Source: CAWBRT01 sp963814745 (lineage in GTDB: Bacteria > Acidobacteriota > Terriglobia > Terriglobales > Acidobacteriaceae). From it: 64,000 bases of DNA. Position 1 is the first letter of the stretch; the number at the start of each line of letters is the position of its first letter. The stretch covers positions 235,609 through 299,608 of the forward strand of contig CAWFEA010000006.1 of the NCBI GenBank assembly GCA_963814745.1, in the 5' to 3' direction. The translations under genes and the position numbers were made by a program. The notes below the pieces were generated by a model. That model was not told where the DNA came from. It searched no databases and worked only from the letters and a program-made list of their open reading frames with translations. Below, one piece after another: positions 1 through 9,128 of the stretch.

Positions 1-705
1 GGGCACGGATCCAAAACCGCCGATGATGCTGGCGGAAAAGGCCTTTAACCCCAGGCTGCCTCCCATATCGGCGGAAACAAAGAAAATTGGCGCGAGCAGC
101 ACTCCGGCGGCGGCGGCCAACGCCGAACTGTAAATGAAAGTCAAGGTGATCATCCGCGACACCTTCACGCCCATTAAGGAAGCTGCTTCCTGATCTTGAG
201 CGGTGGCCTGCATCTTCCTTCCCAGTGTCGTCTTGCTGAAGAAGAAATACTGGAATATCACCAGACAGGTCGTAACGCCCAGGATCACCAGGTTCTGCGG
301 ATTCACAAATACGCTGCCGACCTGGACGGTCTTGTCCCCGAACGGTCCAGGAAAAAATATTGGCTGAGGTCCCCAAATTATCCTGGCGATGTTCTTGAGA
401 AATAAACTAACCCCAATGGTGCTGACTACAACCGTAATAAACGGTTTTTTCCGTAGCGGATAGTAAGCCGCTTTTTGAAACACGTAGCCATAAACCGCCA
501 ATAGCGCGATAGATATGATATAGGCAGCGAGAAGCGGCAAATGCAGGGTTAGCGTCAACCATGCGGCTACATAGGCGCCCAGCATTACGTTCTCGCCCTG
601 AGCGAAATTCACAACATTGACGGCGTTAGCAATAACCACAAATCCCAAAGCTACGAGGGCATAAATTGCGCCCATCGCTAATCCATTCAACAACAGTTGT
701 ATCAT
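1..705 (-). CDS. livH: Branched-chain amino-acid ABC transporter permease LivH, partial
   Basis: This is the inner-membrane permease of a LivFGHMK-type importer for branched-chain amino acids or related compounds. The reading frame starts at an ATG at 705, preceded by an AAGGAG ribosome site around 716-721, and runs off the left edge after 235 codons, so roughly the last fifth of a usual 290-300 residue LivH is missing. It opens with a hydrophobic helix (MIQLLLNGLAMGAIYALVAL), followed by the family segment NVVNFAQGENVMLGAY and later a DQEAASLMGV stretch typical of the EAA-like loop that contacts the ATPase. Downstream of the substrate-binding protein gene on the same strand, it probably belongs to one operon. 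The substrate cannot be read from the sequence. Confidence 0.9.
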   Translation of the reverse strand, partial: MIQLLLNGLAMGAIYALVALGFVVIANAVNVVNFAQGENVMLGAYVAAWLTLTLHLPLLAAYIISIALLAVYGYVFQKAAYYPLRKKPFITVVVSTIGVSLFLKNIARIIWGPQPIFFPGPFGDKTVQVGSVFVNPQNLVILGVTTCLVIFQYFFFSKTTLGRKMQATAQDQEAASLMGVKVSRMITLTFIYSSALAAAAGVLLAPIFFVSADMGGSLGLKAFSASIIGGFGSVP

Positions 706-868
706 TGCCGGCGTCTCCTTTGGGATGTAGAATCTTGAATCTTGAGGCGTGAGGCGTCATGGATGCCGACGTCAACTCCTTGGCGGCGACATCCATGGCG
801 CCACGACATAACCCGCACCGATAGGGAAAGGCATATGGGCAGGCAAGAAGAATACCCCCGGCAACTCG

Positions 869-2023
869 TTACTCGACAGTCACTGTCTGAATAACCTCCA
901 TAGGGCCTGCTTTCTTGAGCTGCACGATTGCCACCTGGTGAGGCCCGTTTCCATCCTTAAAAGTGAATTTATTCGCGATTCCGTTATAGTCTCGGATGGT
1001 TAGCAGGGCTTTGCGGACGGCTTCCGCATCCGTGGACCCGGCCTTTTCAATAGCCATCTTGAGCATGTAAACGCCGTCGTAGTCGGCCGAAGCGTGAAAA
1101 TCAGGATCGGCCTTGAACAACTCACGATACTTCTTACACCACTCTTTGGCCCTGGGGTCCGGATTCTGGGTTGGAATACCATCCACAACAGCATAGCTGC
1201 CATCGGTGGAGTCTCCCGCCAATTGCAAGGTAGCCGGCATCGAGTATCCCGGCGAACCAATGATGATCAAGTTCATTCCTAACTGCTTATTTTGCCGCTG
1301 CAGAGTGGCCGACTGGGACGGATGTCCCCAATCAATGATTACTTCCGCGCCTTTTTTCTTGAGATTGGTCAACTGGCCTGACAAGTCCTTATCACTGCTG
1401 TTATAGGATTCGATATGGACAACCGTCCCACCGAACGCCTTTATCCCCTCAATGATGTTGTCGCGGCCGCCAGTCCCAAACTCATCGCTGTCGTGAATAA
1501 CACCGATTTTGGTTTTCTTGAGGGTTTGGATGGCGAACTTGGCCGCTGATTTTGCCGCGATACCATCGTCCGGCCGCAGACGGAAAAACCAGGGATTGTT
1601 ATCCAGCAGCTTGGCGTTGGTTCCCTCGACAAAAAATGGAATTTTGGCTTTGTTCACGATCGCTGCCACCGCGAAATTTTGTGTACTCAGGTCCGGGCCC
1701 ATGATGGCAACTACTTTGTCCGCATCAATGAGTTTATTCACGGCGTTCACCGCGGCCGGATTGGTATTGGCGGAATCCTCTCTCACCAGTTCAATCTGCC
1801 GGCCCATAACGCCGCCGGAAGCATTGATCTCGTCCACCGCCATCTTGACGCCATTGGCCAGATATTGGCCGACAACCGTGTATTCCGTAGTTAAGGCTGT
1901 GGCCTGGCCGAGACGAATCGGGCCAGTATTTTTCGTCGAGGCGGATGGCCCACACCCGATAAGCAACCCCAGCAGTAACAGCACTACTGACAATGAAATA
2001 AGGCAAGATTTCTCGCTCTTCAC
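869..2023 (-). CDS. Branched-chain amino-acid type ABC transporter substrate-binding lipoprotein (LivK-like)
   Basis: This is a type I periplasmic binding protein of about 384 residues that captures the ligand for the LivH permease encoded next to it. I chose the GTG at 2023 because a strong GGAGGAGG ribosome site lies just upstream; an in-frame ATG at 2086 would add 21 polar residues in front of the signal peptide. The N-terminus is a lipoprotein signal with a lipobox ending LLIGC, so the mature protein is anchored by Cys. The body shows the Leu/Ile/Val-binding fold: IRLGQATALTTEYTVVG at the start, a GVMGRQIELV strand, and a second lobe around YNGIANKFTFKDGNG. The ligand could be an amino acid, amide or aromatic acid. 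Confidence 0.88.
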   Translation of the reverse strand: MKSEKSCLISLSVVLLLLGLLIGCGPSASTKNTGPIRLGQATALTTEYTVVGQYLANGVKMAVDEINASGGVMGRQIELVREDSANTNPAAVNAVNKLIDADKVVAIMGPDLSTQNFAVAAIVNKAKIPFFVEGTNAKLLDNNPWFFRLRPDDGIAAKSAAKFAIQTLKKTKIGVIHDSDEFGTGGRDNIIEGIKAFGGTVVHIESYNSSDKDLSGQLTNLKKKGAEVIIDWGHPSQSATLQRQNKQLGMNLIIIGSPGYSMPATLQLAGDSTDGSYAVVDGIPTQNPDPRAKEWCKKYRELFKADPDFHASADYDGVYMLKMAIEKAGSTDAEAVRKALLTIRDYNGIANKFTFKDGNGPHQVAIVQLKKAGPMEVIQTVTVE

Positions 2024-2213
2024 ACCGGTCCTCCTCCGATCTTCTTTTGACGTATTTGTAAAAGATGCATTAGGACACGGAAACAATCAAGCTAAAAAAT
2101 GCGTCCGGCCGTCTTTTCAGAGCTTCGCAGGTCCGGCGCCGAGACATTGCCGGTTTTCACTGGCCCAGGAGTCAGCCTTCGACCGACGGCGAGCTTTTGC
2201 CCCCAAATGGTTC

Positions 2214-2242
2214 TGGACAATGGGCGTACTCCAGCATATATA
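2214..2242 (+). promoter_or_regulatory. Candidate sigma70 promoter for the SDR-E1 operon
   Basis: TGGACA at 2214-2219 and TATATA at 2237-2242 are separated by exactly 17 bases. They lie in the divergent gap between the livK-like gene and the SDR gene, about 40 bases ahead of the AAGGAGG ribosome site at 2283-2289. This is motif matching only; no transcription start is known. Confidence 0.4.
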
Positions 2243-2300
2243 GTCTTATCGCGATGTCTGAGACCGTAATTCGCACTTAAGCAAGGAGGATGGTTCTCCA

Positions 2301-3131
2301 GTGACAATTTCGACAACTCTGGAACATGCCATGACCACGAGGGGTCAGCGCGTAAAATATCCCAGTCTGAGCGGCAAGTCCGTGCTCATCACCGGCGGCG
2401 CGAGCGGCCTTGGCCTCGCCTTCGCCGAAGCTTTTGCGGCGAATGGAGCCCACCTGACTCTGCTTGACATAAACTCCGAAGGGTTGGCGCGGGCAAGCGA
2501 AAACCTGAAAAGCGCAAATCCCGGCATCGGAGTCGGGAGCACTTGTGGCTCGACCACCGACGAAGCCGCGGTAGAAGCCGCTTTCGCTCAGGCCGTGAGC
2601 CACTTTGGAAGGATCGACGTCCTGCTGAACAACGCCGGCATCGGCATGGTGAAGCCTACGCTCGAACTGTCGGCCGCCGAGTGGCGGAACATAGTGGACA
2701 TAAATCTGACGGGGGTTTTTCTGTGCGCCAAGGCGGCAGGAAAGTATATGACGCGGCAGGGCTGCGGTGTCATCCTTAACATGGCGTCCATGTTCGGCGT
2801 TTCGGCTGCGCCGCAGAGAGCTGGTTACTGCTCCACCAAGGCCGCGGTCGTGGCATTGACCAAAGTGCTTGCCGTCGAGTGGGCCCAGTTCGGCGTCAGG
2901 GTCAATGCGCTTGCACCCGGCTTCACCGGAACGGCCCTCATAAATGAACTAGCTCGCACGGGTAAGATTGACCTTGAGCGACTGAAAAAAGGCACGCCCA
3001 TGGGGCGCCTCGGCGAGCCGGGCGAGATCGCGGAACTAGCGTTGTTCCTGGCTTCCGATAATGCCGCGTTCATCACGGGTCAAGCCTTCGTCGCGGATGG
3101 TGGTTGGACCGCCAATGGCTATTTAAGATGA
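2301..3131 (+). CDS. SDR family NAD(P)-dependent oxidoreductase
   Basis: This is a classical short-chain dehydrogenase/reductase of 276 residues. It starts at a GTG at 2301, eleven bases after a good AAGGAGG site; an ATG at 2331 is the alternative. The N-terminal Rossmann fold shows TGGASGLGLA, followed by the structural NNAG motif (LLNNAGIG) and the active-site set with Tyr-x3-Lys in AGYCSTKAAVV. The C-terminus ends with the usual ITGQAFVADGGW signature of FabG-like members. It precedes the fused E1 gene by about 115 bases on the same strand, so the two may act on linked substrates, for example an acyloin or hydroxyacid that is oxidised to the ketone or ketoacid used by E1. That link is inference and the substrate is unknown. 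Confidence 0.88.
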   Translation: MTISTTLEHAMTTRGQRVKYPSLSGKSVLITGGASGLGLAFAEAFAANGAHLTLLDINSEGLARASENLKSANPGIGVGSTCGSTTDEAAVEAAFAQAVSHFGRIDVLLNNAGIGMVKPTLELSAAEWRNIVDINLTGVFLCAKAAGKYMTRQGCGVILNMASMFGVSAAPQRAGYCSTKAAVVALTKVLAVEWAQFGVRVNALAPGFTGTALINELARTGKIDLERLKKGTPMGRLGEPGEIAELALFLASDNAAFITGQAFVADGGWTANGYLR

Positions 3132-3247
3132 GTAACGTTGTGTGACGGTATCCGCGGATTTTCCCAGGCGGGCAGCCCGCAGAGATTGCGAGTGCGGTCC
3201 TCGCGACATGTAACCAGAACACCTTGAAAACGGAGATTACGAATCCT

Positions 3248-5461
3248 ATGCACACAAAAACGGCCAGAGAGACTGAATGCCTGCCGCTATCGCCGGCATC
3301 GCCGTGGGTTGAGCTGCGGGTGACGCGGCAAGACTGGGAGGAAGCAGATCCATCTCTCCTCGGTACGCTCCTCTGCCATCTCCATCTGATCCGCGGATTT
3401 GAAGAGTGCGTATTGGAACTGGCGGCTGAGAGCCTGGTTCATGGCCCCGCCCATTCCAGCATCGGACAAGAAGGCGCCGCCGCCGGCTCCATTGTCGGAC
3501 TGACGGCGAGCGACCAGATTAATGGTTCGCATCGCGGCCACCACCAGTTTCTTGCCAAGGCATTGAGGTACGTTTCGCCGCAGGGACTCGACCCGCGCGT
3601 TCCCTTTAGCGCCGAAGTCCAGAGCCTGCTGCAGCGCGCGCTTGCCGAGATCCTCGGGTTAGCCCAGGGCTTTTGCCAAGGGCGCGGCGGCTCCATGCAC
3701 CTGCGATGGGCCGAAGCTGGAGCGCTCGGCACGAATGCCATTGTGGGCGGCGGCGTGCCGATGGCAGCCGGCGCGGCTTGGGCCCACAAACATTCCGGTA
3801 CTGATGCGGTGGCAGTCACGTATTTCGGCGACGGCGCGGCCAACATCGGTTCCGTACTGGAAACCATGAATCTGGCCTCGGTCTGGCGGCTGCCACTTTG
3901 TTTCTTCATTGAAAACAATCGCTACGCGGTATCGACGCGGGTCGAGGAGACCTCGACCGAAACGCGTCTTTCGGCGCGGGGTTTGGCCTTCGGAATCCCT
4001 AGCTGGAGAGTCGACGGGATGAACCCGCTGGCGGTCTATCTGGCGATGCAGCGGGCATTGGCTCATATGCGGTCGGGCAAAGGGCCAACCATCGTCGAAG
4101 CTGATTGTTATCGTTTCTTCCACCAGAGCGGGCCGTTGCCGGGTAGCGCGTTCGGCTATCGGACGAAAGAGGAAGAGCAGCAGTGGAAGGCACGGGATCC
4201 TCTCGAGTTGGTGGCGGCCAGAATGCAAGATCGCGGGCTGATTGACGCCAATCAAGTCCTGGCTCTGCGGGAACGGGTGCAGGAGGCCATGCGGCGCGCG
4301 GTAGCCGAACTCACCGAGTCAGATCCATCTGATACCGGCAGGAGTCGGCGCCTCCGTCCGCAGTTGTGGCCAAGTCCTGATTTTTGCGACGTTGGCATCC
4401 GCAGCGACTTGGCTGAACTAAAGCACGCACGCACGGCGGAAGAGTCCACTTTCACGGGCAAGCTTGCCAAGCGGAAGTTCATTGACGTGGTTGCGGAGAC
4501 CCTGGGACGGCGCATGGAAACCGATGCCTCTATCGTCGTCCTCGGTGAGGATGTCCACTGGGTGAGGGGCGGGACCAATGGCGCAACCCGCGGGCTGCGG
4601 GAGCGTTTTCCGGGCCGCGTGCTGGGAACTCCCATCAGCGAGAACGCATTTTCGGGACTGGCCGGCGGGATGGCCATGGATGGCCGATTTAAGCCGATTG
4701 TCGAGTTTATGTATCCGGACTTCATGTGGGTTGCCGCCGACCAGGTCTTCAATCAGATCGGGAAGGCACGCCACATGTTCGGCGGCAATATCGCCGTCCC
4801 GCTGGTGCTGCGCACCAAGGTCGCGATGGGAACCGGCTATGGATCGCAGCATTCGATGGATCCGGTGGGCATCTTTGCGACCTCGCCGGGGTGGCGTATC
4901 GTTGCCCCAACCACGCCCTTCGACTATGTGGGCCTGATGAATACGGCAATAGCCTGCCAGGATCCGGTCCTGGTGGTTGAGCACGTTGACTTGTACGCCT
5001 CTTCGGGCATGGCTCCGGTTGACGATCTCGATTATCAGATCCCCGTGGGGAAGGCTGCGGTCCGGCGCGCGGGCAGCGAGGTAACCGTGTTGACCTATCT
5101 CTTGATGGTGTCCCATGCGCTCGAGGCCGTCGAGCAGACGGGAATCAATGCGGAGGTGATTGACCTGCGCTGGCTCGATAAGGCGAGCCTCGATTGGGAC
5201 ACGGTTGGCGCGAGTATCCGCAAAACAAACATTGTGTTGATCGTCGAGCAGGGCGCGAAGGGCACGTCCTACGGTGGTTGGCTGGCCGACGAAATTCAGC
5301 GCCGCTTCTTCGATTGGCTCGATCAGCCGGTGCAGCGAGTTACCGGCGGCGAGGTGGCGCCGAGCATTTCGAAAGTGCTGGAACGGGCCGCCTGCGCTCG
5401 CACGGAGGAAGTCGCCGAAGGCTTGCGCCAGGTGATGCGTTACAAGGGAGCGCTGCGGTAG
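3248..5461 (+). CDS. Fused alpha/beta 2-oxoacid (or acetoin) dehydrogenase E1 component
   Basis: A thiamine-diphosphate enzyme that decarboxylates a 2-oxoacid or cleaves acetoin and passes the acyl group to a lipoyl E2. Both E1 chains are on one polypeptide of 737 residues. The alpha half (about 1-370) carries the ThDP motif GDGAANIG...ENN (near residue 195). The beta half (about 400-737) starts KRKFIDVVAETLGRRM and contains GLAGGMAMDGRFKPIVEFMYPDF and EHVDLYASSG. I chose the ATG at 3248 behind GGAG at 3232-3235; a TTG at 3224 would add eight residues. No E2 or E3 gene is next to it. Candidates are branched-chain oxoacid dehydrogenase, suggested by the adjacent BCAA-type transporter, or acetoin dehydrogenase, suggested by the SDR gene. 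Confidence 0.88.
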   Translation: MHTKTARETECLPLSPASPWVELRVTRQDWEEADPSLLGTLLCHLHLIRGFEECVLELAAESLVHGPAHSSIGQEGAAAGSIVGLTASDQINGSHRGHHQFLAKALRYVSPQGLDPRVPFSAEVQSLLQRALAEILGLAQGFCQGRGGSMHLRWAEAGALGTNAIVGGGVPMAAGAAWAHKHSGTDAVAVTYFGDGAANIGSVLETMNLASVWRLPLCFFIENNRYAVSTRVEETSTETRLSARGLAFGIPSWRVDGMNPLAVYLAMQRALAHMRSGKGPTIVEADCYRFFHQSGPLPGSAFGYRTKEEEQQWKARDPLELVAARMQDRGLIDANQVLALRERVQEAMRRAVAELTESDPSDTGRSRRLRPQLWPSPDFCDVGIRSDLAELKHARTAEESTFTGKLAKRKFIDVVAETLGRRMETDASIVVLGEDVHWVRGGTNGATRGLRERFPGRVLGTPISENAFSGLAGGMAMDGRFKPIVEFMYPDFMWVAADQVFNQIGKARHMFGGNIAVPLVLRTKVAMGTGYGSQHSMDPVGIFATSPGWRIVAPTTPFDYVGLMNTAIACQDPVLVVEHVDLYASSGMAPVDDLDYQIPVGKAAVRRAGSEVTVLTYLLMVSHALEAVEQTGINAEVIDLRWLDKASLDWDTVGASIRKTNIVLIVEQGAKGTSYGGWLADEIQRRFFDWLDQPVQRVTGGEVAPSISKVLERAACARTEEVAEGLRQVMRYKGALR

Positions 5462-5596
5462 ACAGCGCTATTCGGTAATGAGAATCTTGCGGGACATGGG
5501 TGCACTCCGCTCCTTCGGGTTGCCATGCGCGCATTCCCGGCCGGGACTCAGAACTACTTCGGGCGCATTTGCTGCAAGTCCATCAAGTATGGCGGA

Positions 5597-7504
5597 CTAT
5601 GCTTGCAGATACCACGGCACATTGACGATGTTGATTCGCCGGTCTCCTTCAAGCAGCAGCTTAGCGGTCAGCACCGCGCTTCGCTTATTGTGCAGGAAAT
5701 AGTGGTACCAATGCCGCTCTACCATGACCGAGATGACGACCGCGACCGTACGATGTTTATGTTCCGCCTCCACCTTTAGCACGTGGTCGACCAAAGGCTG
5801 CAACACCATGCGGTAGGGTGAATGTAAAGTCACCAGCCGCGGCACGGGCGCCCCGCAATCCCGCATCGGATGTTCGACCTGTTCCTGCCACTCGGTGATG
5901 ATGCTGTCGTCCCCCTCGCAGGCGACATGCACGGCTTGCACGTCGGGCGACAACGTCATGGCAAACCGCAAGGCCTTCCGCGCGGCTGCGTTCCATCGAT
6001 CCATCGGCACAATCACGACCGGGGGGTCCTGTTGCTGCGGAATCCGCAACTCTTTGACCGCCACTTCGCGCGCCACCCGCTGATAGTGGCGATGGATCCG
6101 CGCCATTAGCAACAGCGCGGCCGGCAGCAAAAGCACCACCACCCACGCACCATCGGTGAACTTCGCGGCCACCACCACCAAAACGGTGATTCCCGTTGCC
6201 ACCGCCCCTAGCGCGTTGACTAACATGTTATGGATCGCCGCGCCGCCCTGCTGTTTTCTCCAGTGCACCACCATCCCGGTTTGCGACAGGGTGAAGGCCA
6301 GAAATGCCCCCACCGCAAACAGCGGAATCAAGCGGTCGGTCACCCCGCCAAACAGGATGAGCAAGCCCCCGGCCAAGATCGCCAGGACCCAGATTCCCTC
6401 CGAGTACACCAACCGCCGGCCCCGGGTCGTCAGCGAGTGCGGCAGATAATCGTTGACCGCGACCGCGCGGCATAACCGCGGAAAATCGGCGAAAGAGGTG
6501 TTGGCCGAAAGGCAAAGCACCAACACCACGGAGAACATGGTGATGCCGTAAAACACGCCTCTGCCGGCCACCGCCGCAGTCACAATCGATAAAACGCTCT
6601 GGTAACCGGACTGCCCCGGATCGGTCGCCACGACGCCGTAGTAATGCACCAGCGCCGCAATTCCGCCCAAAAGCCCTATCAGAATCACAATAATGGTCGC
6701 CAAGGTTTTGCGCGCCGCCGGCACCGCCGGCTCGCGGAACGCTTGCACGCCGTTGCTCACCGCCTCCACTCCGGTTAGAGCCGTGCAGCCGCTGGCAAAC
6801 GCCTTCAGCAACAGCCATAGTCCCACCGCACCGCTTGCCGCAGTGGCGTGCGGGGGCGGCGCCAGCGCGTGCGGATGCCCGCCCGTCACGATCACTTGAT
6901 AAAGACCGAGCACGATCACGAGACCCAGCGTGCCGACGAAGAAATAGGTCGGCGCGAAGAACGCCGTGCCTGCTTCCCGAACCCCGCGTAAGTTCACGAT
7001 GGTCAGCATCGCCAGGATCAGCAGACAGAGTGGCAGCGTGTACTTCTGTAGCGCAGGCACGGCCGAAACCAGCGCTCCGACTCCCGCGGAAATCCCCACC
7101 GCAACGTTCAGCAAATAGTCGATCATGAGCGCCGCAGCCGCCATCAAGCCGGCGCCGCGCCCCAGGTTTTCTTTCGCTACGGTGTAGGAGCCCCCACCGC
7201 TCGGATAGGCGGCGATGGTCTGGCGATAGCTGAAGTAGACGATGGTTAGCAATACGATGATGGAGGCCGTTAAGGGGACGATGTAGCGGGCACCCACCAG
7301 GCCGAGCGGCAAGAGAATTGTCAACGCCGCTTCCGGACCATAAGCGGCCGAGCTTAAAGCATCCAGGCCGAAGATTGGGACGCCCTGCGCCGGCGTGATC
7401 CTTTGTCCCTGATCTTCGCTCGAAGCAAGCGGCCTTCCCAACAGAAAGTCAGCGAATCCCATGCCGTCCTCACACTGGATAAGAGAAGTGGCAACCGCCG
7501 TCAC
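5597..7504 (-). CDS. APC-superfamily permease related to the potassium importer KimA
   Basis: A 635-residue integral membrane protein with about twelve hydrophobic segments (roughly residues 40-470) and a cytoplasmic C-terminal domain of about 150 residues. The family landmarks are FGLDALSSAAYGPEAALTI near the N-terminus, SYRQTIAAYPSGGGSYTVAK, LLLKAFASGCTALTGVEAVS and RLIPLFAVGAFLAFTLSQTG. From memory these match Bacillus KimA (YdaO), a high-affinity potassium/proton symporter, along most of the length, including the tail region around RLVTLHSPYR. General amino-acid permease annotation is the common alternative. It lies 37 bases after the beta-propeller lipoprotein gene, so no riboswitch of the c-di-AMP class that controls Bacillus kimA can fit directly in front of it. 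Confidence 0.82.
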   Translation of the reverse strand: MTAVATSLIQCEDGMGFADFLLGRPLASSEDQGQRITPAQGVPIFGLDALSSAAYGPEAALTILLPLGLVGARYIVPLTASIIVLLTIVYFSYRQTIAAYPSGGGSYTVAKENLGRGAGLMAAAALMIDYLLNVAVGISAGVGALVSAVPALQKYTLPLCLLILAMLTIVNLRGVREAGTAFFAPTYFFVGTLGLVIVLGLYQVIVTGGHPHALAPPPHATAASGAVGLWLLLKAFASGCTALTGVEAVSNGVQAFREPAVPAARKTLATIIVILIGLLGGIAALVHYYGVVATDPGQSGYQSVLSIVTAAVAGRGVFYGITMFSVVLVLCLSANTSFADFPRLCRAVAVNDYLPHSLTTRGRRLVYSEGIWVLAILAGGLLILFGGVTDRLIPLFAVGAFLAFTLSQTGMVVHWRKQQGGAAIHNMLVNALGAVATGITVLVVVAAKFTDGAWVVVLLLPAALLLMARIHRHYQRVAREVAVKELRIPQQQDPPVVIVPMDRWNAAARKALRFAMTLSPDVQAVHVACEGDDSIITEWQEQVEHPMRDCGAPVPRLVTLHSPYRMVLQPLVDHVLKVEAEHKHRTVAVVISVMVERHWYHYFLHNKRSAVLTAKLLLEGDRRINIVNVPWYLQA

Positions 7505-7541
7505 AGGTTACCACCTGAAAGTCGCGGGAAGCCAAAGTTCC

Positions 7542-8783
7542 TCAGGGAACGACGCTGACGAAGTAGCTGCTATTCCCGCTGGCCGGCGCTGGAGCTTTCG
7601 GCGCAATGGTCAGCGCGCCGGTGTTTGGATCCACATTGTAAGTGACCGGTCCGTTGTTGCCGGAGAGATAGATCGATTCCACTTGGGCGTCGGCGCTGAT
7701 GGCGTTCCAAACGGAATAGGGGTTGCTGAGCGTCACCGATAAGGGAGACGAAGGCAACTCGCTGATCGCCCCGGTCGCGGAAGCAATCGCATATCCCCTC
7801 ACGTAAAGGCCAAGGTCCGTGACTGCGTACAGAAACCGGCCACTGGCGTTGACGGCTGCGGAGGAGCCTGCGACCGCTACGTTCTTTCCCGCGGGCTGAG
7901 GACTTCCCGTCGCGGTGAGTGAGCCATCGGCATTGATGACGAACGACTGCACGACGGGCTGGGCTGGCGCTCCGATCTGGCCCAGCGCGAACAGGTACTT
8001 ACCCGCGGGGTCCACCGCCAGTCCGACAATGAAATTTGGACCGATTGCAGGGGATGAGCCAACCGCCGTGCCTGCGCCCGTGGCCGGGTCGAGGTTATCG
8101 ACCCCGATCTCATTGCCGCTCACGCCGCCACCGGCGGTGAACAGAAAACGTCCTTGGGGGTCCATTGCCATCACCAGACCGAAGCTCGGCCCCTGCGCCG
8201 CCGACAAACTCAGCGCGCCGGTCTGCTGGTCGATGGCGTAGATAGTCACCGTTCCGCCAGCGACCTCCGCGCTGCCGAGATAGAGAAACGTGCCGGCCTG
8301 GTTGGTGATCAGCGGTCCGGAGGCGCTGAGAGGCGATCCCGATACCTCGGTCATGGCGCCGGTTGACGGGTCCAGCGTGAACTCCTGCAGACCTTGCTGG
8401 CCATAAGATTGGCCATTGGCGTTGAAGAACTGATACGAGACGTACAGAAAGCGGCCCGCTGGATCGGCAGTCAGGCCATTGGGCGAACCATTCAGCGCTT
8501 TGGCCGAGGTGGCAGGCACCGGAGAGATCGCCCCGCTCGAAGAATCCACCTGGAATCCGTTGAGCGCCTGGTAGGCGTAACGCAGCGAGGATGCGGTTGA
8601 AGCGTTGGAAGGCGTGCTAGAGTTGGCCGAATTGCCGCTTGGCAAAGCGCTCGAACTGTTGAGGGCGGAAGATTTGGCGGAACTGCCTGACCCACATCCC
8701 ACGAAACCGAGAAGAGCCAGAACGACGAGAAGCGAGCAAAGCTCGGATTTTCCGCTTCGCCCTGCACTGCGTTTCCTCTTCAC
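7542..8783 (-). CDS. Secreted beta-propeller lipoprotein (lactonase/YncE-like repeats)
   Basis: A 413-residue exported protein that starts at GTG 8783 behind a GGAG site. The N-terminus has a basic region, a hydrophobic stretch and a lipobox LGFVGC, followed by a low-complexity Ser/Ala/Asn linker. The body contains repeated blades of the form DPSTGAMTEVSGSPL, DQQTGALSLSAA, DPAGRFLYVS and DPAGKYLFALG, which is the pattern of acidobacterial 7-bladed propellers annotated as 6-phosphogluconolactonase-like or YncE-like. Such proteins are abundant in this phylum and rarely have a proven enzyme function; binding or scaffolding is equally possible. It is transcribed ahead of the KimA-like gene with only 37 bases between. 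Confidence 0.8.
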   Translation of the reverse strand: MKRKRSAGRSGKSELCSLLVVLALLGFVGCGSGSSAKSSALNSSSALPSGNSANSSTPSNASTASSLRYAYQALNGFQVDSSSGAISPVPATSAKALNGSPNGLTADPAGRFLYVSYQFFNANGQSYGQQGLQEFTLDPSTGAMTEVSGSPLSASGPLITNQAGTFLYLGSAEVAGGTVTIYAIDQQTGALSLSAAQGPSFGLVMAMDPQGRFLFTAGGGVSGNEIGVDNLDPATGAGTAVGSSPAIGPNFIVGLAVDPAGKYLFALGQIGAPAQPVVQSFVINADGSLTATGSPQPAGKNVAVAGSSAAVNASGRFLYAVTDLGLYVRGYAIASATGAISELPSSPLSVTLSNPYSVWNAISADAQVESIYLSGNNGPVTYNVDPNTGALTIAPKAPAPASGNSSYFVSVVP

Positions 8784-8930
8784 GGTAACTCCAATGGGAC
8801 GATTGGAGTGTAGATGGGCAGCTTTGGTTGTTTGCTGACCAATTCTTCGCCGATTGGAGTCCGGAGCCTGGGCGGTGGGAACTGCGGAGGCCGAGGGTCG
8901 CCACTTTCATGGGCGACCCGGACGGGGTGA

Positions 8931-9128
8931 TCAGAAGTCGTCGAAATCCAGCGCCAGCGGCTGGCCGTCCTCGTCATAGGCGATAACCGGGTTACCGCCC
9001 CGTTCTGTGGACGTTTCGTCCTTTTCCTGCTTACGCTGGGCTTTCTTCTGTAACTTTTCCACCCGCTTTTCTTGACGGGCGCGTTCTTTTGCGCGTTTGG
9101 TAAACGACGGTCGAGAGTTTCCGGCCAT
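8931..9128 (-). CDS. Small highly charged protein of unknown function
   Basis: A 65-residue protein starting at ATG 9128 with a clear AGGAG site at 9133-9137. Residues 10-40 are almost entirely Lys, Arg, Glu and Gln (KRAKERARQEKRVEKLQKKA), which predicts a single charged helix, and the tail is acidic (YDEDGQPLALDFDDF). The layout of a basic helix with an acidic end resembles small nucleic-acid or ribosome-associated proteins, but no known family is recognised. It is the first gene of the leftward run that continues with the beta-propeller lipoprotein 147 bases away. The good ribosome site and biased composition favour a real gene. Confidence 0.6.
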   Translation of the reverse strand: MAGNSRPSFTKRAKERARQEKRVEKLQKKAQRKQEKDETSTERGGNPVIAYDEDGQPLALDFDDF

